Shown piece after piece: positions 9,904 through 21,200 of a stretch of 64,000 nucleotides of DNA; position 1 is the first letter of the stretch; each line of letters starts with the position of its first letter. The position numbers and the translations under genes are program-made. Under the pieces are notes generated by a model, which saw nothing but the letters and a program-made list of their open reading frames with translations, was not told the DNA's origin and did no database searches. The DNA comes from Loxodes magnus (taxonomy: Eukaryota; Ciliophora; Karyorelictea; Loxodida; Loxodidae), in the NCBI GenBank assembly GCA_946699065.1, contig CAMPDV010000109.1, positions 682,001-746,000 on the forward strand. Direction: 5' to 3'.

Positions 9904-11229
9904 ATGGCTGAATCCTACAGGTGCAACTCATGCTAGTGTAATTTCGACTCTTAAATAGTCATTCCCGCTACCCTTCCTTGCAAACATCAAGTTTGCCAAA
10001 CTTGTTTTCTTGAAGAATAATAAAAAGAAGGTTCTAGCCAGTGCTCAAAAGGAAAGTGCCAAAATGTTTCATTTGATGATCCAAAAAGTTAAATAAACTA
10101 AAAAAACTAATAAAGTGAAAGTAAATAAGAGTACTAATAACTTCATCTTGAAGAAACTAAAAATGAAATATCTTTATACTAACAACTTAAACTAATAAAA
10201 GTTTAGATTTTAGCAGAAAATAAAGAAGAAATAAGCTTAATGGTAGAGGAAGGAGGAACAATTGATTAACTGAAATAAAAAATAGAAAGAAAAGAAGGAA
10301 TTGATTCTGGTTTCTATGAGCTTTATAAAAAAGAAGGAAAATTAGATAGTTAACATAAAATAAATAAAATGGAGAACGAAGAAGAAGTTTAGTTAGAGCT
10401 AAAGTTGAATGAATGCAATAAATATAATTTTTAGGAAGTGAGAAAAATTAAATTATACTTAGAAGGTAGAAAATAAATATAGAAAGTAATTAATAAAAAT
10501 TAGTTTACGAGATAATAAAAATATAATATAGTAAATAATATAATAATAGAACGTAAAGTTTTAGCATAAATTAGAAAGTAAAATATCCAAAATAGGAGAA
10601 AGTAAGAAAATATAAAAGAAGATTAAAATGAATTCAATCAAAGTTAAGAATAAATATTCAGGAGGTAAATTTTAAAAAAGTGTGTAATATATTCAATAAA
10701 AGGGAGTAATGCCTTAAAAACTAGAAAGTATTAAAATTAATTTTAAGAATGTAATAAAATAAATAAGATTGTAAAAATACTAAGAAAGGAAGTAAAAATT
10801 AAATATAGAATGTAAAAAATAAAGAAGATTGTAAAGTAATAATAAAAAGATGGTAAATAATCATATCAAGAAAGTAATATACTTAGTGTATAGCGAGTAA
10901 AATTAATAAATAAAGGAGGTAAAAATTAAAATGAGAGGGTATTTCTATTTAAAGCAGAATGTAAGAAATATTAGATGCTTATAGATGGTAAGATTTTTTA
11001 TATATTTATAGTGGGTAAGATTATTTTAAATATTTAAAGAATGTAAGTTATTTTAAATTTTTTAGTGAGTAAGATATTTTTAAATATTTATAGAATGTAA
11101 GATATTTTTAATATTTTAGTGAGTTAGATATTTAAAATATTTATAGGGGGTAAGTTATTTTAATTATTACTAGATGGTAAGGTATCTAGAATATTTGTAG
11201 AATGTAAATATTTTTAATTTTTATAGTGA
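9904..11229 (+). CDS. RING-finger plus ubiquitin-like domain protein with 9-residue repeats
   Basis: The frame opens at ATG 9,904. Residues 7-52 form a RING-like module: C7-x2-C10, C26-x-H28, C31-x2-C34, then C47 and C52. Residues about 97-170 look like a ubiquitin fold: IKVQILAENKEEISLMVEEG, then GGTIDQLKQKIERKEGI, which parallels ubiquitin's TIENVKAKIQDKEGI, then YELYKKEGKLD. RING proteins usually act as E3 ubiquitin ligases, and a ubiquitin-like domain would suit proteasome or ubiquitin-system docking. Both roles are inferred. From about residue 175 the protein is basic and built from degenerate 9-residue units (E-C/G-K/R at the start of each). These merge with the 27-bp tandem repeat downstream. 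There is no TGA before 11,227-11,229, taken here as the stop. Since TGA can be Trp the protein could be longer. TAA and TAG as Gln are frequent. Confidence 0.65.
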
Positions 11230-12260
11230 GTAAAGAATTAAAAATATTTATAGAATGTAAGAAAATAAATATTTATAGATTGTAAGTATTTTTAATTTTA
11301 ATAGAATGTAAAATATTTAAAATATTTATAGGATGTAAAACATTCTTTATTTTTATAGTGAGTATGATATTTAAATATTAATAGAGAGTAAGATTATTTA
11401 AATATTAATAGAGGGTAATTATTTTAAATATTTATAGATTGTAAGAACCTTTTTACCTTTATAGTGAGTAAAATATTTAAATATCTATAGAAAGTAAGAT
11501 ATTTTTAATAATTTAGTGAGTAAAATATTTTAAATATTTATAGAATGCAAGATATTTTAAATATTCATAGTGAGTAAGATGTTTTAAATATATATAGGGT
11601 GTAAAGCTTAGCTATTTAAAGTGGGTAAATATTTAAAATATTTATAGATAGTAAGATATTTTAATTATTTATAGAGGGTAAGATAATTCAAATATTTATA
11701 GCATGTAAATATTTTTAATTTTTATAGTGAGTGAGATATTTTAAATATTTTAGATGGTAAGATATTTTAAATATTTGTAGGGTGTAAGACATTTTAAATA
11801 TTTATAGTGTGTAAGATATTTAAAATATTTATAGAGAGTAAAAATTTTTAATTATTTATAGTTGGTAAATATTATAAATATTATAGACGGTAATATTTTA
11901 AATATTTATAGAGAGTAAGACATTCTAAATATTTACAGAGGGCAATCATTTAAATATTTACAGCTTGTATATATTTTTATTTATAGTCTGTGATAAAAAT
12001 TATTATAGTTGGTATCTTTATATTGATAATAGATGGTGTTAAATTACTTCAGGCGGTAAGAATTTACTTTAGGTATTTTTTAATTTTTGATTGTAAGAAA
12101 TAATTATTAGATGGTTTTGATTTTATTGCAGCTTGTATTTATTTATATGAGTTTGTAATTTTTAAGTTTAGTCAGTAAAAAATTATTTAGAATGTAATAT
12201 TTTTAATATCTATAGGGGGTAATAATTCATTTTCAAAGAAAGTAATGTCTAATAATAGGT
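10980..12260 (+). repeat. 27-bp degenerate tandem repeat
   Basis: The word GTAAG (or close variants) recurs at 10,988, 11,015, 11,043, 11,069, 11,097, 11,123, 11,150, 11,177 and 11,204, giving spacings of 26-28 with a mean of 27. This continues to about 12,260 with increasing decay. The unit is roughly GTAAGATATTTT followed by AAATATTTATAGAAT. Read in frame it gives a 9-residue unit ECKIFQIFI. Weaker 9-codon periodicity extends upstream into the RING gene to about 10,430. Paired 28/26 spacings restore the frame, but many units do not, so most of the array is probably non-coding. Confidence 0.8.
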
Positions 12261-12639
12261 AATTTATTATTAAAGAATGTACTGTAATGATTAATTCTAA
12301 ACAGATTATTTATGCAAGGTTATTTTTCTATTTATAGGATGTAAAGAATTTTATCATCAGTAAGTTTCTTATTATAGAGTGTAATTTTTTATTTAAGCTG
12401 AGATCGAAATAACATTTGACTCTTTTTAAATTTTTATCTTAAATTACTCTTTTTTATTTTAATTTATTATTATTTGAGGCTTTAGTTATTTTTAGTTAAT
12501 AAGCATATTAGTTTCTTATTTTTAAGATCTTTAATAGGGGTTTTTCTTACTCTTTCACTTAGAGAAATAAGTTTAGATTCTTATAATAAGATATATGACA
12601 TTGTAGCCCTGGTAATACTTGAATTATTCTTAGACTAGT
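12261..12639. other. AT-rich stretch between tandem repeat and LINE remnant
   Basis: No gene, repeat or structure recognised beyond residual GTAA words from the preceding repeat. Confidence 0.4.
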
Positions 12640-13945
12640 TTTTACTTGGCTAGTAGAGTTGTTAGTAGTTTTACTTTTATATAATTGCTACCTTAATAGC
12701 TTAACAAGGAGTTAATATTTAGAATGATTAAGGAAGAAATGGCTAAGGTAATATTAGTCCTTATCAGCAAGATTTAAGATCTTTAAAAATAAGTCGATTG
12801 TCTTGTTCAAGATCATGAGGAAATAAGGGTAATAAGGCAGAAATTCATTTTACACGAGAGATACGACGAAATCTGCATGGTGAATAGATAAGCGAAGGAA
12901 GAGTGTTATTATAGGTAGACATATTTTCTGCCGATTTAATGATATTCGAACAGAAGCAAGATATGTAGTCACCCTAGCATATGTTGATGATATTGTACCA
13001 TTAATTCATCCAGATTAACTAGAAGATATAACTTCACACTATAATAATGATCATAACGCTATAATTTATAAATTGCAGACAAAGCAAAATGAATGGTATG
13101 AAATGGTAATGCATTACAAAATTAAGAGATAATCATGATAAATGGTATAGTAGAAGAGAAAGTAAAGTAATTTAAGTATTTGGGTCATTGGATTTAAGAA
13201 AATATTTAATATTAAAAATATCTGGAGTCAAGAATCTAAGAATGCCAGAAAACCCAAGCATGCATTTTAAGCAAATTAACAATTTAGAAAAGAATCACTC
13301 TATATAATATATCTATAATAATAAAAAACTTTATAAATCAAATATTTGGTTATGGAAGCGAGTTTATTCCATTCATAGAGGAAGCTATAGGAAATAACTC
13401 TTTAAATAAATTGGAAATATAAAAAGATTAATGATTTATAAATATCGCAGGATTAAAATCTTGACGACTCTTCTTTACCTAAAAATAAAGAAGCTGCCAT
13501 CTAATTAAATGAGCATAGGCAGATGCTTGACTACTTTCTAAAAATTGATCCTGATTCATTTCAACTTAAATCCGTAAAGCATATTATAAACTTGTTAAGA
13601 GCTTTACTAAATAGTTATAGTTAATCTCTAGTTAACAAGTTCCTTCGAATTCCGTTTAAATTACTTCGAAATTCCTTAAGAACTGGAAATTAACTAACAA
13701 GAATTCTAAAGATTCAAAAATATATTTATAGATAAAAAAACTATATTGGTGCCTCAGTCTCAACACTCGTATCAAAAATATCCTCTACATAGTAAGATAC
13801 TTTTGATAATTCATTCTCTAATCAGTTAAAAACAGTAAATAATACTATGGATATTTAAGATACTCTTTAAGTTGAAAAATAAAATGAAATGCTTCTAAAT
13901 GAAGTAAAAGAACTCAAGATTAAAATATAAAGATTAACAGATAAA
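12640..13945 (+). mobile_element. LINE remnant D, reverse transcriptase to C-terminus
   Basis: On the plus strand the reverse transcriptase core motif reads VVTLAYVDDIVPLI at about 12,970-13,010 (catalytic YVDD). It is followed by KYLGHWI, the typical motif after the palm, at about 13,180, and by the downstream LINE signature with YGSEF, LNKLEIQK and INIAGLK at 13,340-13,460. The rest (RIPFKLLRNSLRTGNQLTRI at about 13,650) matches remnant E at 6,120. A helical tail (NEMLLNEVKELKIKIQRL) ends at about 13,940, beside an SINE-like element. Motifs lie in at least three frames, so the copy is dead. In-frame TGA reads as Trp in KSWRLF. Confidence 0.7.
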
Positions 13946-14360
13946 TAAATAAAAATGATTATAGAGCGTATAGCACCTCATTGGCACTCAGCTCTTTCAA
14001 TATTAATATTTAATATTAAGAAAAATGTTCTCATGTTTCTTGCTAAATTCTAGAGGTCCGATGAGTCATGTCAGCTTCTCCAAATGGGGAATCTTCTTAT
14101 TAAAATTTATTCTTAAATCTTGAGTCAAATGCTTCAGTCTTCTTGAATAAGGTCCAAATAAGAATTAGTTATTAAGTTGGTAATTAGAAAGCCCGTCAGT
14201 CAAACTTTCATACTACTAGAAAGAATCCTCGGGGTAAGTTAGGTATGTCTCAACGGAGCTTATCCACCCTTCCTGTGGTGGCATCTAGTGCGAGATTACT
14301 CGCAATGCAGTATACTCCGAACCAGATTACCTACTATCTTGTCTGACGCGGTCGATATCC
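13940..14360 (-). mobile_element. SINE-like element S2, structured body, 3' hairpin and ATTT tail
   Basis: A G+C-rich island read on the minus strand. It starts near 14,358 with AAAATGGATATCGACC and ends with the AGAGC..GCTCT hairpin (13,995 to 13,963) and an ATTT tail (about 13,940-13,958). The body folds convincingly: TAGGTA 14,240-14,245 pairs with TACCTA 14,328-14,333; CGGAG 14,254-14,258 with CTCCG 14,315-14,319; TGCGAG 14,289-14,294 with CTCGCA 14,299-14,304; and a CCACC/GGTGG hairpin lies between them. A diverged copy of the first 130 bp lies at 23,034-23,165 on the plus strand. The strand-reversed word GGTTCGGAGT resembles a pol III B box, but I see no clear A box. Confidence 0.6.
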
Positions 14361-14444
14361 ATTTTATATTTTTTTATATATAATAAAAATTCTTTAGAAA
14401 AACTAAACACTATTCTTACATAAAATAATCAAAATATTTGAGTC

Positions 14445-15590
14445 ATGAAAAGCTCTTATGAAGCAATTTTTGAATAAAATAAGACTTATATAAATAAAAT
14501 TACTAAGAAAATCAAGGAAATCAAAAATGAAAAATGAAAATTAGATGCTAATTTTAGATCTATAAGAGTAATAATAATTAAAAATAAGGTCTAAACAGTT
14601 AAATTTTGCAACCAAATAAATACAATTTTAGATAAAGAAGATTAAGCAAATTTCTAAATTTGCCTTATTAATTAAATTGTCTAGACTGGTATAAGCATTT
14701 CTGCAAGAAATGAATAATTAATATAAAGAAATTATGATAGCTCAAAAGAAGAGTTAATTTAAACAGATGAAATAAAGAAATATATTGAATAAACTCTTAG
14801 TAATGAATAATTAAATTAAACAGAACTAATTAAAAGTCATAAATAAACACAAACTAATTTATAATCTAGTGATATACTAACCCATAAAGAAATAAATTTC
14901 ATGCAAGTTTAAATTGAATTATATAAATAATAAGAATAAGCATTAATGTATATCTAACAAGAACTTTAAGAAGCTTATTAATAAAAAATAAACACTGAAG
15001 CTTAATTATAAAATTACTAATATTTAAATCAATAATCTACTGATTAGTGTTTAATGCTAGAGAATTAAATTTTATATTTGAGTAAAGAATTAGAAAAGCA
15101 ATATTAAAATGGAAATAAGTAATATATGATGTTGAAAACAGAATTACAATGAAAATAAAATATCATTTAAGATATATTAATATAAAAACAAAGAGAATTA
15201 GAAAATAATGCAATCATTTATATTAATCAGTTACAAATACAAAAAATAATTCAAGTTGAAATGCAAACTTAAACGGAAGTAAATTCACATAAATTAGTCA
15301 AACTTAAACAGACAATATAAGTTAGGATAAAAAATATAAGTTAAAGTTTAACGTTCAAATGCTTTATCTAGTATAATAAAAATTGAATGATATAATCAAT
15401 TTTGCTAGACAAGTTTGCTTGATGAGAATTATATAAAACTCCAGTAATTCTATCATTAGCTAAATATTTAACTTCATTTGTAACAATTAAAAGTTTGAGT
15501 AAAACTTAAGAAAATAATAAGAAATTAATAAGTAATTAATGAAAGAATTATTTGATCTAAATACCAAGCCTTGATAAAAAGATTAAATGA
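14445..15590 (+). CDS. Gln-rich coiled-coil protein
   Basis: The frame starts at ATG 14,445 (MKSSYEAIFEQNKTYINK) and stays continuous for over 380 codons with strong coiled-coil character (for example QVQIELYKQQEQALMYIQQE and ENQILYLSKELEKQYQNG). TAA or TAG is read as Gln about 60 times. In-frame TGA codons occur in the body (ENEKWKL, ELQWKQN), where Trp is plausible. The stop is uncertain and I end it at TGA 15,588-15,590. The frame runs open to 15,860, but that part overlaps the 3' tail of SINE-like element S3 and is not protein. No domain is recognised. It could be the ORF1 of a LINE or a host coiled-coil gene disrupted by the neighbouring insertions. Confidence 0.5.
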
Positions 15591-15739
15591 GCTAAACAAA
15601 CATTAATTATATTGAAAACTAGAATCGCACTGTTATTTAATAATCAAATCCTCGCAAAAGAAAACATTAAAAAGATGGAATTTAAATTCCTCCAGCTAAA
15701 CGCAATATTAAATGTAAAAATGAAAGAGAAAGTGAACAG

Positions 15740-16138
15740 ATAATACGATAAATAAATTAATTAATTAATGTGGGTCTGCCATTATAGGCTATCCACGGAT
15801 TAATGTTTTAATAATAAAGTCTTGATACTCTTTTCTGCTTGTTTTAATTCACAAATGTGAAACCTTCTTCTCTCTATTCTTGTGACTCTGTCTAAGGACG
15901 GAGTTTAAGTTCTTAAGGAATTCTCATTCTAGTACAAAAATCAGTCTTGAGTATCTTCTATAGTTAGAAATCTTAGTTTATTTTTGCCTCAGCTATGCCT
16001 TGCTTTTCACCAAGCTACTATCCAAATTGACGGCATAGTGAATAGGAGAGCTTCTGAGGCCCAAACTACAGAATAAGACTCGCTTTTTCTGATATTTAGT
16101 CTCAAGCTAGAGACTAGCTTAAGACTCACCGTCCATAT
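15740..16138 (-). mobile_element. SINE-like element S3 with LINE-type 3' hairpin and ATTA tail
   Basis: Read on the minus strand from about 16,138 (ATATGGACGGTGAGTC). The body is densely self-complementary: GTCTCAAGCTAG and CTAGCTTAAGAC form a hairpin at 16,099-16,125; GCCTCAG 15,986-15,992 pairs with CTGAGGC 16,054-16,060; inside it CTATGCC 15,993-15,999 pairs with GGCATAG 16,032-16,038; and ACTCTGTC/GACGGAGT forms another near 15,890. The 3' end is a GTGG..CCAC hairpin (15,770-15,796) and an ATTA/ATTT tail (15,740-15,768). That 3' end resembles the 3' end of LINE fragment C at 16,985-17,038. This is consistent with a SINE borrowing a LINE 3' end. Confidence 0.6.
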
Positions 16139-16167
16139 TTTAAATTATTATAATATATATAATTTAA
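16136..16167. repeat. AT palindrome between head-to-head SINE-like elements
   Basis: TTTAAATTATTATAAT and ATATATAATTTAAA form an almost perfect inverted repeat of about 30 bp between the 5' ends of S3 (minus) and S4 (plus). It could be a junction product or a shared AT-rich promoter. Confidence 0.55.
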
Positions 16168-16556
16168 ATAGGGTGGAAAGCCCTTTCCTTCGGATGTTGC
16201 TTGGAGGCCAGCAAGGCAAATAAAAAATAAGCGCAGACGGAGGATAAATCGAGAAAGAGAAATCAATGACAAGAGAGAGCCGATGTAACAAGCTGAAGAA
16301 CTCTGAATGCCAGGAGGAAACTTTCTTCATTATAGGTCGGAGAAATGTAACCGTAATCGCATATTGCATTCTATGCTTTGGAGGGTTAAATTGCATGCTC
16401 TCACTGCAGGAAGGGAAAACAGGGACAAAGAGATATAAAATTTTTTTTCGACATTAAATATAATTAATTTAAAGAGCTGCGCACCAACGAGAGTGCTACG
16501 CGCTCTATAATCCAATTTATTTATTTAACTAAAAAAATAACAATAAAACTTTACTC
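16160..16556 (+). mobile_element. SINE-like element S4, copy of S5
   Basis: About 390 bp at high identity to the reverse complement of 22,130-22,515. It runs from TTTAAATAGGGTG to ACAATAAAACTTTACTC, beyond which the two copies part. The body contains pairable segments, for example TCCTTCG near 16,187 with CGGAGGA near 16,238. The 3' part has the AGAGC..GCTCT hairpin at 16,473-16,506 and an ATTTATTTA tail. A 63-codon standard-code frame (MTRESRC..) is present in both copies. Its differences are a mix of silent and replacement changes, so it is unlikely to be a gene. Confidence 0.65.
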
Positions 16557-16984
16557 CCATTAAAGAAAATTAAATACTTTTTGAAGCGCTTCATAAGATC
16601 AGACTATCAACACTTAAAGCATGTAAGCAAATCAGATAGAAATTAATACAAGACCACAAAAAAATAGAAAATAAGCAATAATTATAAATTCAAATGGCTA
16701 TAATAGAGAAAAAGCAGAAAAAATGATGATTGAAAAAGGAAATTATCAGAAATCTTAAAAGAAAAAGAAATAAACAATAAAAAAATTAAATCTGTTTTAG
16801 ATGATAAAAGGCATATAAATCGACAACATAAAAAAGTTATAAATGAAACGGAAAAAAAATCGAAGTTTAAAAGTAAAAGAAAAAAAACAAGTGTAGAAAT
16901 GAACAACCGATTAAGATCTAAAAATCTAAAAATCAAAAAATCAAAAAAAAAACTATAAATGTTGAAGAAAGAGTTTATGAATGA
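16557..16984 (+). pseudogene. Short Lys/Arg-rich coding-like segment between insertions
   Basis: The plus-strand reading is strongly basic and helical (KKIKSVLDDKRHINRQHKKV, KFKSKRKKTSVEMNNRLR). It has no start and runs directly into the antisense tail of LINE fragment C. It may be the displaced end of the coiled-coil gene at 14,445, separated from it by S3 and S4, but nothing in the sequence proves that. Confidence 0.3.
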
Positions 16985-18242
16985 ATAAATTAACCAATCA
17001 ATTAATTTACGTGGTTTCACCATTGATATTTTGACCACAAATTAAGAGAAAATCAAAAGTAAGAGTATTCTTGGAAATTATCTTATCAAATCAAAATCTT
17101 CTAAATTTTCTTCCATTTATTCTAAATTTTCTTCCAATAGATTCATTATATCCCGATTTGAATAGTTAGAGTCAATCTCCATCATTAGGTCTTTTTAAAA
17201 CAGTAGAATTCTATTTCTATCTATTACTTTTCCAACTCTTTCATTTGTCTTTAGATAGTTAAGCTATCTGTTAGTCTTTTCTGAGGGCATCACAAGTTCC
17301 TTTCAACATTTTCTTAGAATTGTTATAAAGTTGCTAAATCGTATTTTTATTTTTGTCCTCTTGATAAATTATTATAAATTAAAATATGCTCGTTGGATCC
17401 TGCTCTATAGTCTTTACCATTTTTTTCTAATAAGGAAGAATTTTTTAAATATAACCCCATTTTCTTTTCTCTTATATATCTTTCAGAAAATTTTTAATGT
17501 GAAAATCTATTTCTTTTCTTTTGATTACTTGTAGAGTTCGTATCAGATTTTCGAATTTGTAATTTCCTCACACTATTTCTTCAAGCCTGAGTTTAAGAAG
17601 GCTTATTTTTATTAGTTATTACTGATAATTACGTTCGTGATATTTTCTATTAACTATTCTCTTTCTTCTTTGTATTATCTGCAATCTTCTATTATATGGA
17701 TCTCATCTACCTTTCTATAATTGCAGAATTAAAATGCTTCACTCTCTATTAGATTTTTTTCTTTCTTTTCATTGCTTATGCTGCTCCATTGCATTTGGCC
17801 CGTAGCCTAAATAAGTATCATATTTCCTGTTTTCTGTGTTTGCTGAATCTTAGATAGTTTGGTATTCCTTGTATGAATTGTTCCATTAATTCACTCTAAT
17901 TTTTTGCAGGTGATCATATTCTACATTCGTGTAATGGAATTTACATCATTATGGAACTTTATCGCTTTTTATCATTAATTTTCCATCTATTCCTTTTCAT
18001 TTTTCTTGTATTATTATTTCGTCATTGAGTATGTTTCAAATATAGAGTTATTCCTCTTTGCTAATTGACATAATCATCCATCCAATGTTGATTCTTAGTT
18101 TAGGAGCAATTTTCTTCTGAACATTAACATATGTTATCACATATAGTATTGTAGTTTAAGGAAATGCAGTTCAGTCTCCAGGATTTCGTTTTATGCGCAA
18201 AAAGATCCATCTATTACAGCTCTAAATGATCTAAGCAGCATG
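16985..18242 (-). mobile_element. LINE fragment C, C-terminal region and 3' end
   Basis: On the minus strand a LINE C-terminus is readable: GIPNYLRFSKHRKQEIWYLF at about 17,830, then FCNYRKVDEIHIIEDCRQYK at about 17,730-17,670, which matches the cysteine/histidine motif near the C-terminus of many LINE reverse transcriptases. A helical tail follows (ILLFQKDLMMEIDSN). It ends in a GTGG..CCAC hairpin (17,038 to 17,011) and an ATTA-type tail (17,010 to 16,985). The reverse transcriptase core is missing, as in typical 5'-truncated LINE insertions, and at least one frame change lies between the two motifs. Its 5' side is abutted by the tail of LINE B. Confidence 0.65.
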
Positions 18243-21200
18243 ATTTCCAATTTATTAATTAATTAAAATATAATAGTTTCAATATTTAAGAATAATGAGA
18301 CATAGTTGCAATAGATATAGTTTAGACTATAAATATTACGAATATGTTGAAAGATAAAAGTTTGTAAATTTCAATCAGTTTCTTCTTGTTCTTTCTCTAT
18401 CATATTTTTATTTATTTTCTTGATTAAATTTTTCTTTTTTTTCTTCTAGAAACTCTTCTAACAACTCATCTTGTAGTTTAAACATTTCAAGACGCTTTTT
18501 TAGTAATTTGGAATTAAAATTTTTGATTAATTTGTCTATTTTAGAAATTTGATTATTTGAAAGATGCTTGCTTATATAATTTTAATCATAAAGAATTAGT
18601 TTCTTTTTGTCTTTTTCTTTAAGAGCTTTATGACTTTCGAGATCCTCAATAATATCTGCATAGTATTAGCATTCGAAAATATGATCAGTTTCATCAAAGT
18701 CTTAGCCACATAAGCAAATAATGCTATATCTAACGTTAAGGTAGCGATTACTGAGTTCTTATTGAAAATTATAAGAAAAATTTCTTATAATATAGATGGA
18801 AATAGTCTCTCTAATATAGTGTTTATTATATTTGGTGTAAGTAATTTCAGGAAATACACTTTAATTTTTTTCTATTTAGTCTATAATTCTTTTTGCTGTT
18901 GGAATAAGTGTATTTCTATAGAGACATTCCATTAAGAATTTATGTTTTATTTTTTATTCTGTGAGTTTATAGAAATCCATATTATTCTAAACATGTGACA
19001 TGTCAAAATTATACAAATCGATACATTTCTTTATATGTTTCTAGTGTGGTAAATTAAATTTAGTGTCTTTTTCTAATAAAAAAGCAATGTCTGAGGTAGG
19101 ATTTTCTTTGCTGTATTATATCAATTTTTAATAAAAGTACGTTAACTTTTGAGTTACCTTATGTGTAAAAGGAAGCCAGTTTAGACCAATAAAGTATGAA
19201 TCATTGAATGTGAATTCTTAAGATCTAAACGCCTATCTTGAAATAAACTTTTACGATTTTAATATCTTGCTTTTTATTCCTTTAATTCCAGAAATAGTAG
19301 CTCACGAAGTAATATCAATTCCATATTAAACTTTAGGCAAAATAAAAGTTGTATAAAGAATTTTGAAGCTGAGAGGGGATACTAAAATATATTTAGAAAG
19401 TATTACAGTAGCTTTTTAAATAGCTATTCTGTGTTTGGTAGCTACTGCTGTACAATGTAATTTGTAATTTTATTTTATTCCTAACTAATATCCTAAATAG
19501 TTAACTTCATCTTTTTAAGCAATTGAAATTCCATTGAGCTTTAGAGTAATAGAAGGTTAGATTTCTTTTCATTTATTTTTTTTCAACAATTCTATTACTT
19601 CACATTTATCTACATTAATTGTAAGTTTTACTCAATCAAAAACTGTAGATGTAGCTTGTAATAATTTTTAGGCATTTTTCTAGTAAGAGGATATTTGATT
19701 AATTCGTCAGCAAAGGCACTTACTACTAAAGTTTTAGATAATATTTGAAATCCTAATTTCTTCTGATTATCTTCTAAATATCTTATAACAATATCATAGT
19801 ATAAAATTGCAAGTACAGGTGCATGGCTACTTCCTTATAATACTCCATTGTTATATTTAATTGTTCTTGTAAGATATCCATCAATTATAAACTTAGCATC
19901 AACATTATCGTAAAAAGATTCTAGTGCCAATATTAGGTCCAAAAGTAACCTAAGTCTTCTAAGATGATCAAAAAGTAATTTCCTAGATATGCTATCAAAC
20001 ATTTTTTCTACATCTATTAAAGTAGCAATTAATTACTTTTTATGAGATCATCTGCGATGCAAGTCTATAATTTAATAAATAGTTCAAATTTGCTAAGTAG
20101 TGGAGCGTTTACGAATAAATCCAAATTAGGCTGGATGTAAAGTGCTTCGTTCATAAATATAATGTTAAAATCTTTATGTTAGTGCTTTATCATAAATTTT
20201 AATTAGACAGTTCAATAAAGCTATAGGTCGTCAATTACATCAATTATTTTTGTTTCCCTTTTTGAAAATCGGAAGAATGTTTATTTTTTTCATTACATTA
20301 GGTGTTTTAAATGTTCTAAGCATTTTATTAATGAAACTTGTAATAATTTAATGCAAATCTTAATCTCCATATTTAATAAGCTCAGCTTTAGACCCTCATT
20401 ACCTGTAGTTTTATTATTTGCAAGCTAAGATATAACTTTTTTAATTTCAAATAATGTAAAAAGAGGCATATTTTATAAATAACTTAATTCCTAATTTAAG
20501 ATAAAAGATTTATTTCTAAATATTCCATCTTTTTCTCTATTTGAGAAGTAAAAATCTATCTTACTTATTTTAGAATGTTTATCAAAAACGTTGGTTTCTC
20601 AATTTTCAATAAATTGCTGTTTTTATTTAAAGCTAAAATTCATCTAATTAAGAATTTTTGGGTTTATTAGATTCTAAGCTTGTTTAAACATTATTTAAGC
20701 ATTTTTGTTAAGATCTTTATGTTTTTCCTTGCTTTTTATTTTTTTCATTTCCTAAATTTGTGAAGATAATGCTTATAAGATTAAATTTTAAGCTAGTAAA
20801 GTTTGGCAACTTCTCAATTATGACGTCCATGCAAAGCTAATGCGTTCTAGCATGCAATATTATCCTTTTTTGATTGAAAAAATAACGTAGTTAAGTAACT
20901 TGGCAATTGATAATAGATTTTTCTTTGATTTTAAGATTAAAGCGAAATCTCAGCATTATAGCTAATAAGATCGCAGATGAATTGATACTAATTTTCAACA
21001 TCTTTTTAATCAAGTTACTAGAATTGATAAAATTATCCCAAAAATAGTTTAATAATAGTTTCTCGTGTTCAGATCCTATAATTTGGAAATTTTAAAGAGT
21101 AATCGTTATTGTTAATCTTATTCACTTCTTTTTAAATTATAATTTAATGTAATACTTAGTGGAAAATTATCAGTATGCGAACCCGAATCTTGGATAATTT

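Noticed and set aside
14040-14080. Hammerhead ribozyme core near GTCCGATGAGTC
   Set aside because: The core would need CTGATGA. Here it is CCGATGA, and no matching GAAA strand or third stem is present.
16266-16457. 63-codon frame MTRESRC present in both S4 and S5
   Set aside because: It lies inside a non-coding repeat, differs by a mix of silent and replacement changes, has no codon-use signal, and a copy in the reverse orientation frame is equally open.
15690-17035. A shared protein C-terminus (INQxIN..G) in plus-strand frames at about 15,750 and 16,990
   Set aside because: Both are the antisense of the ATTA tail and GTGG..CCAC hairpin that end S3 and LINE fragment C. The similarity is that of a retroelement 3' end, not of protein.
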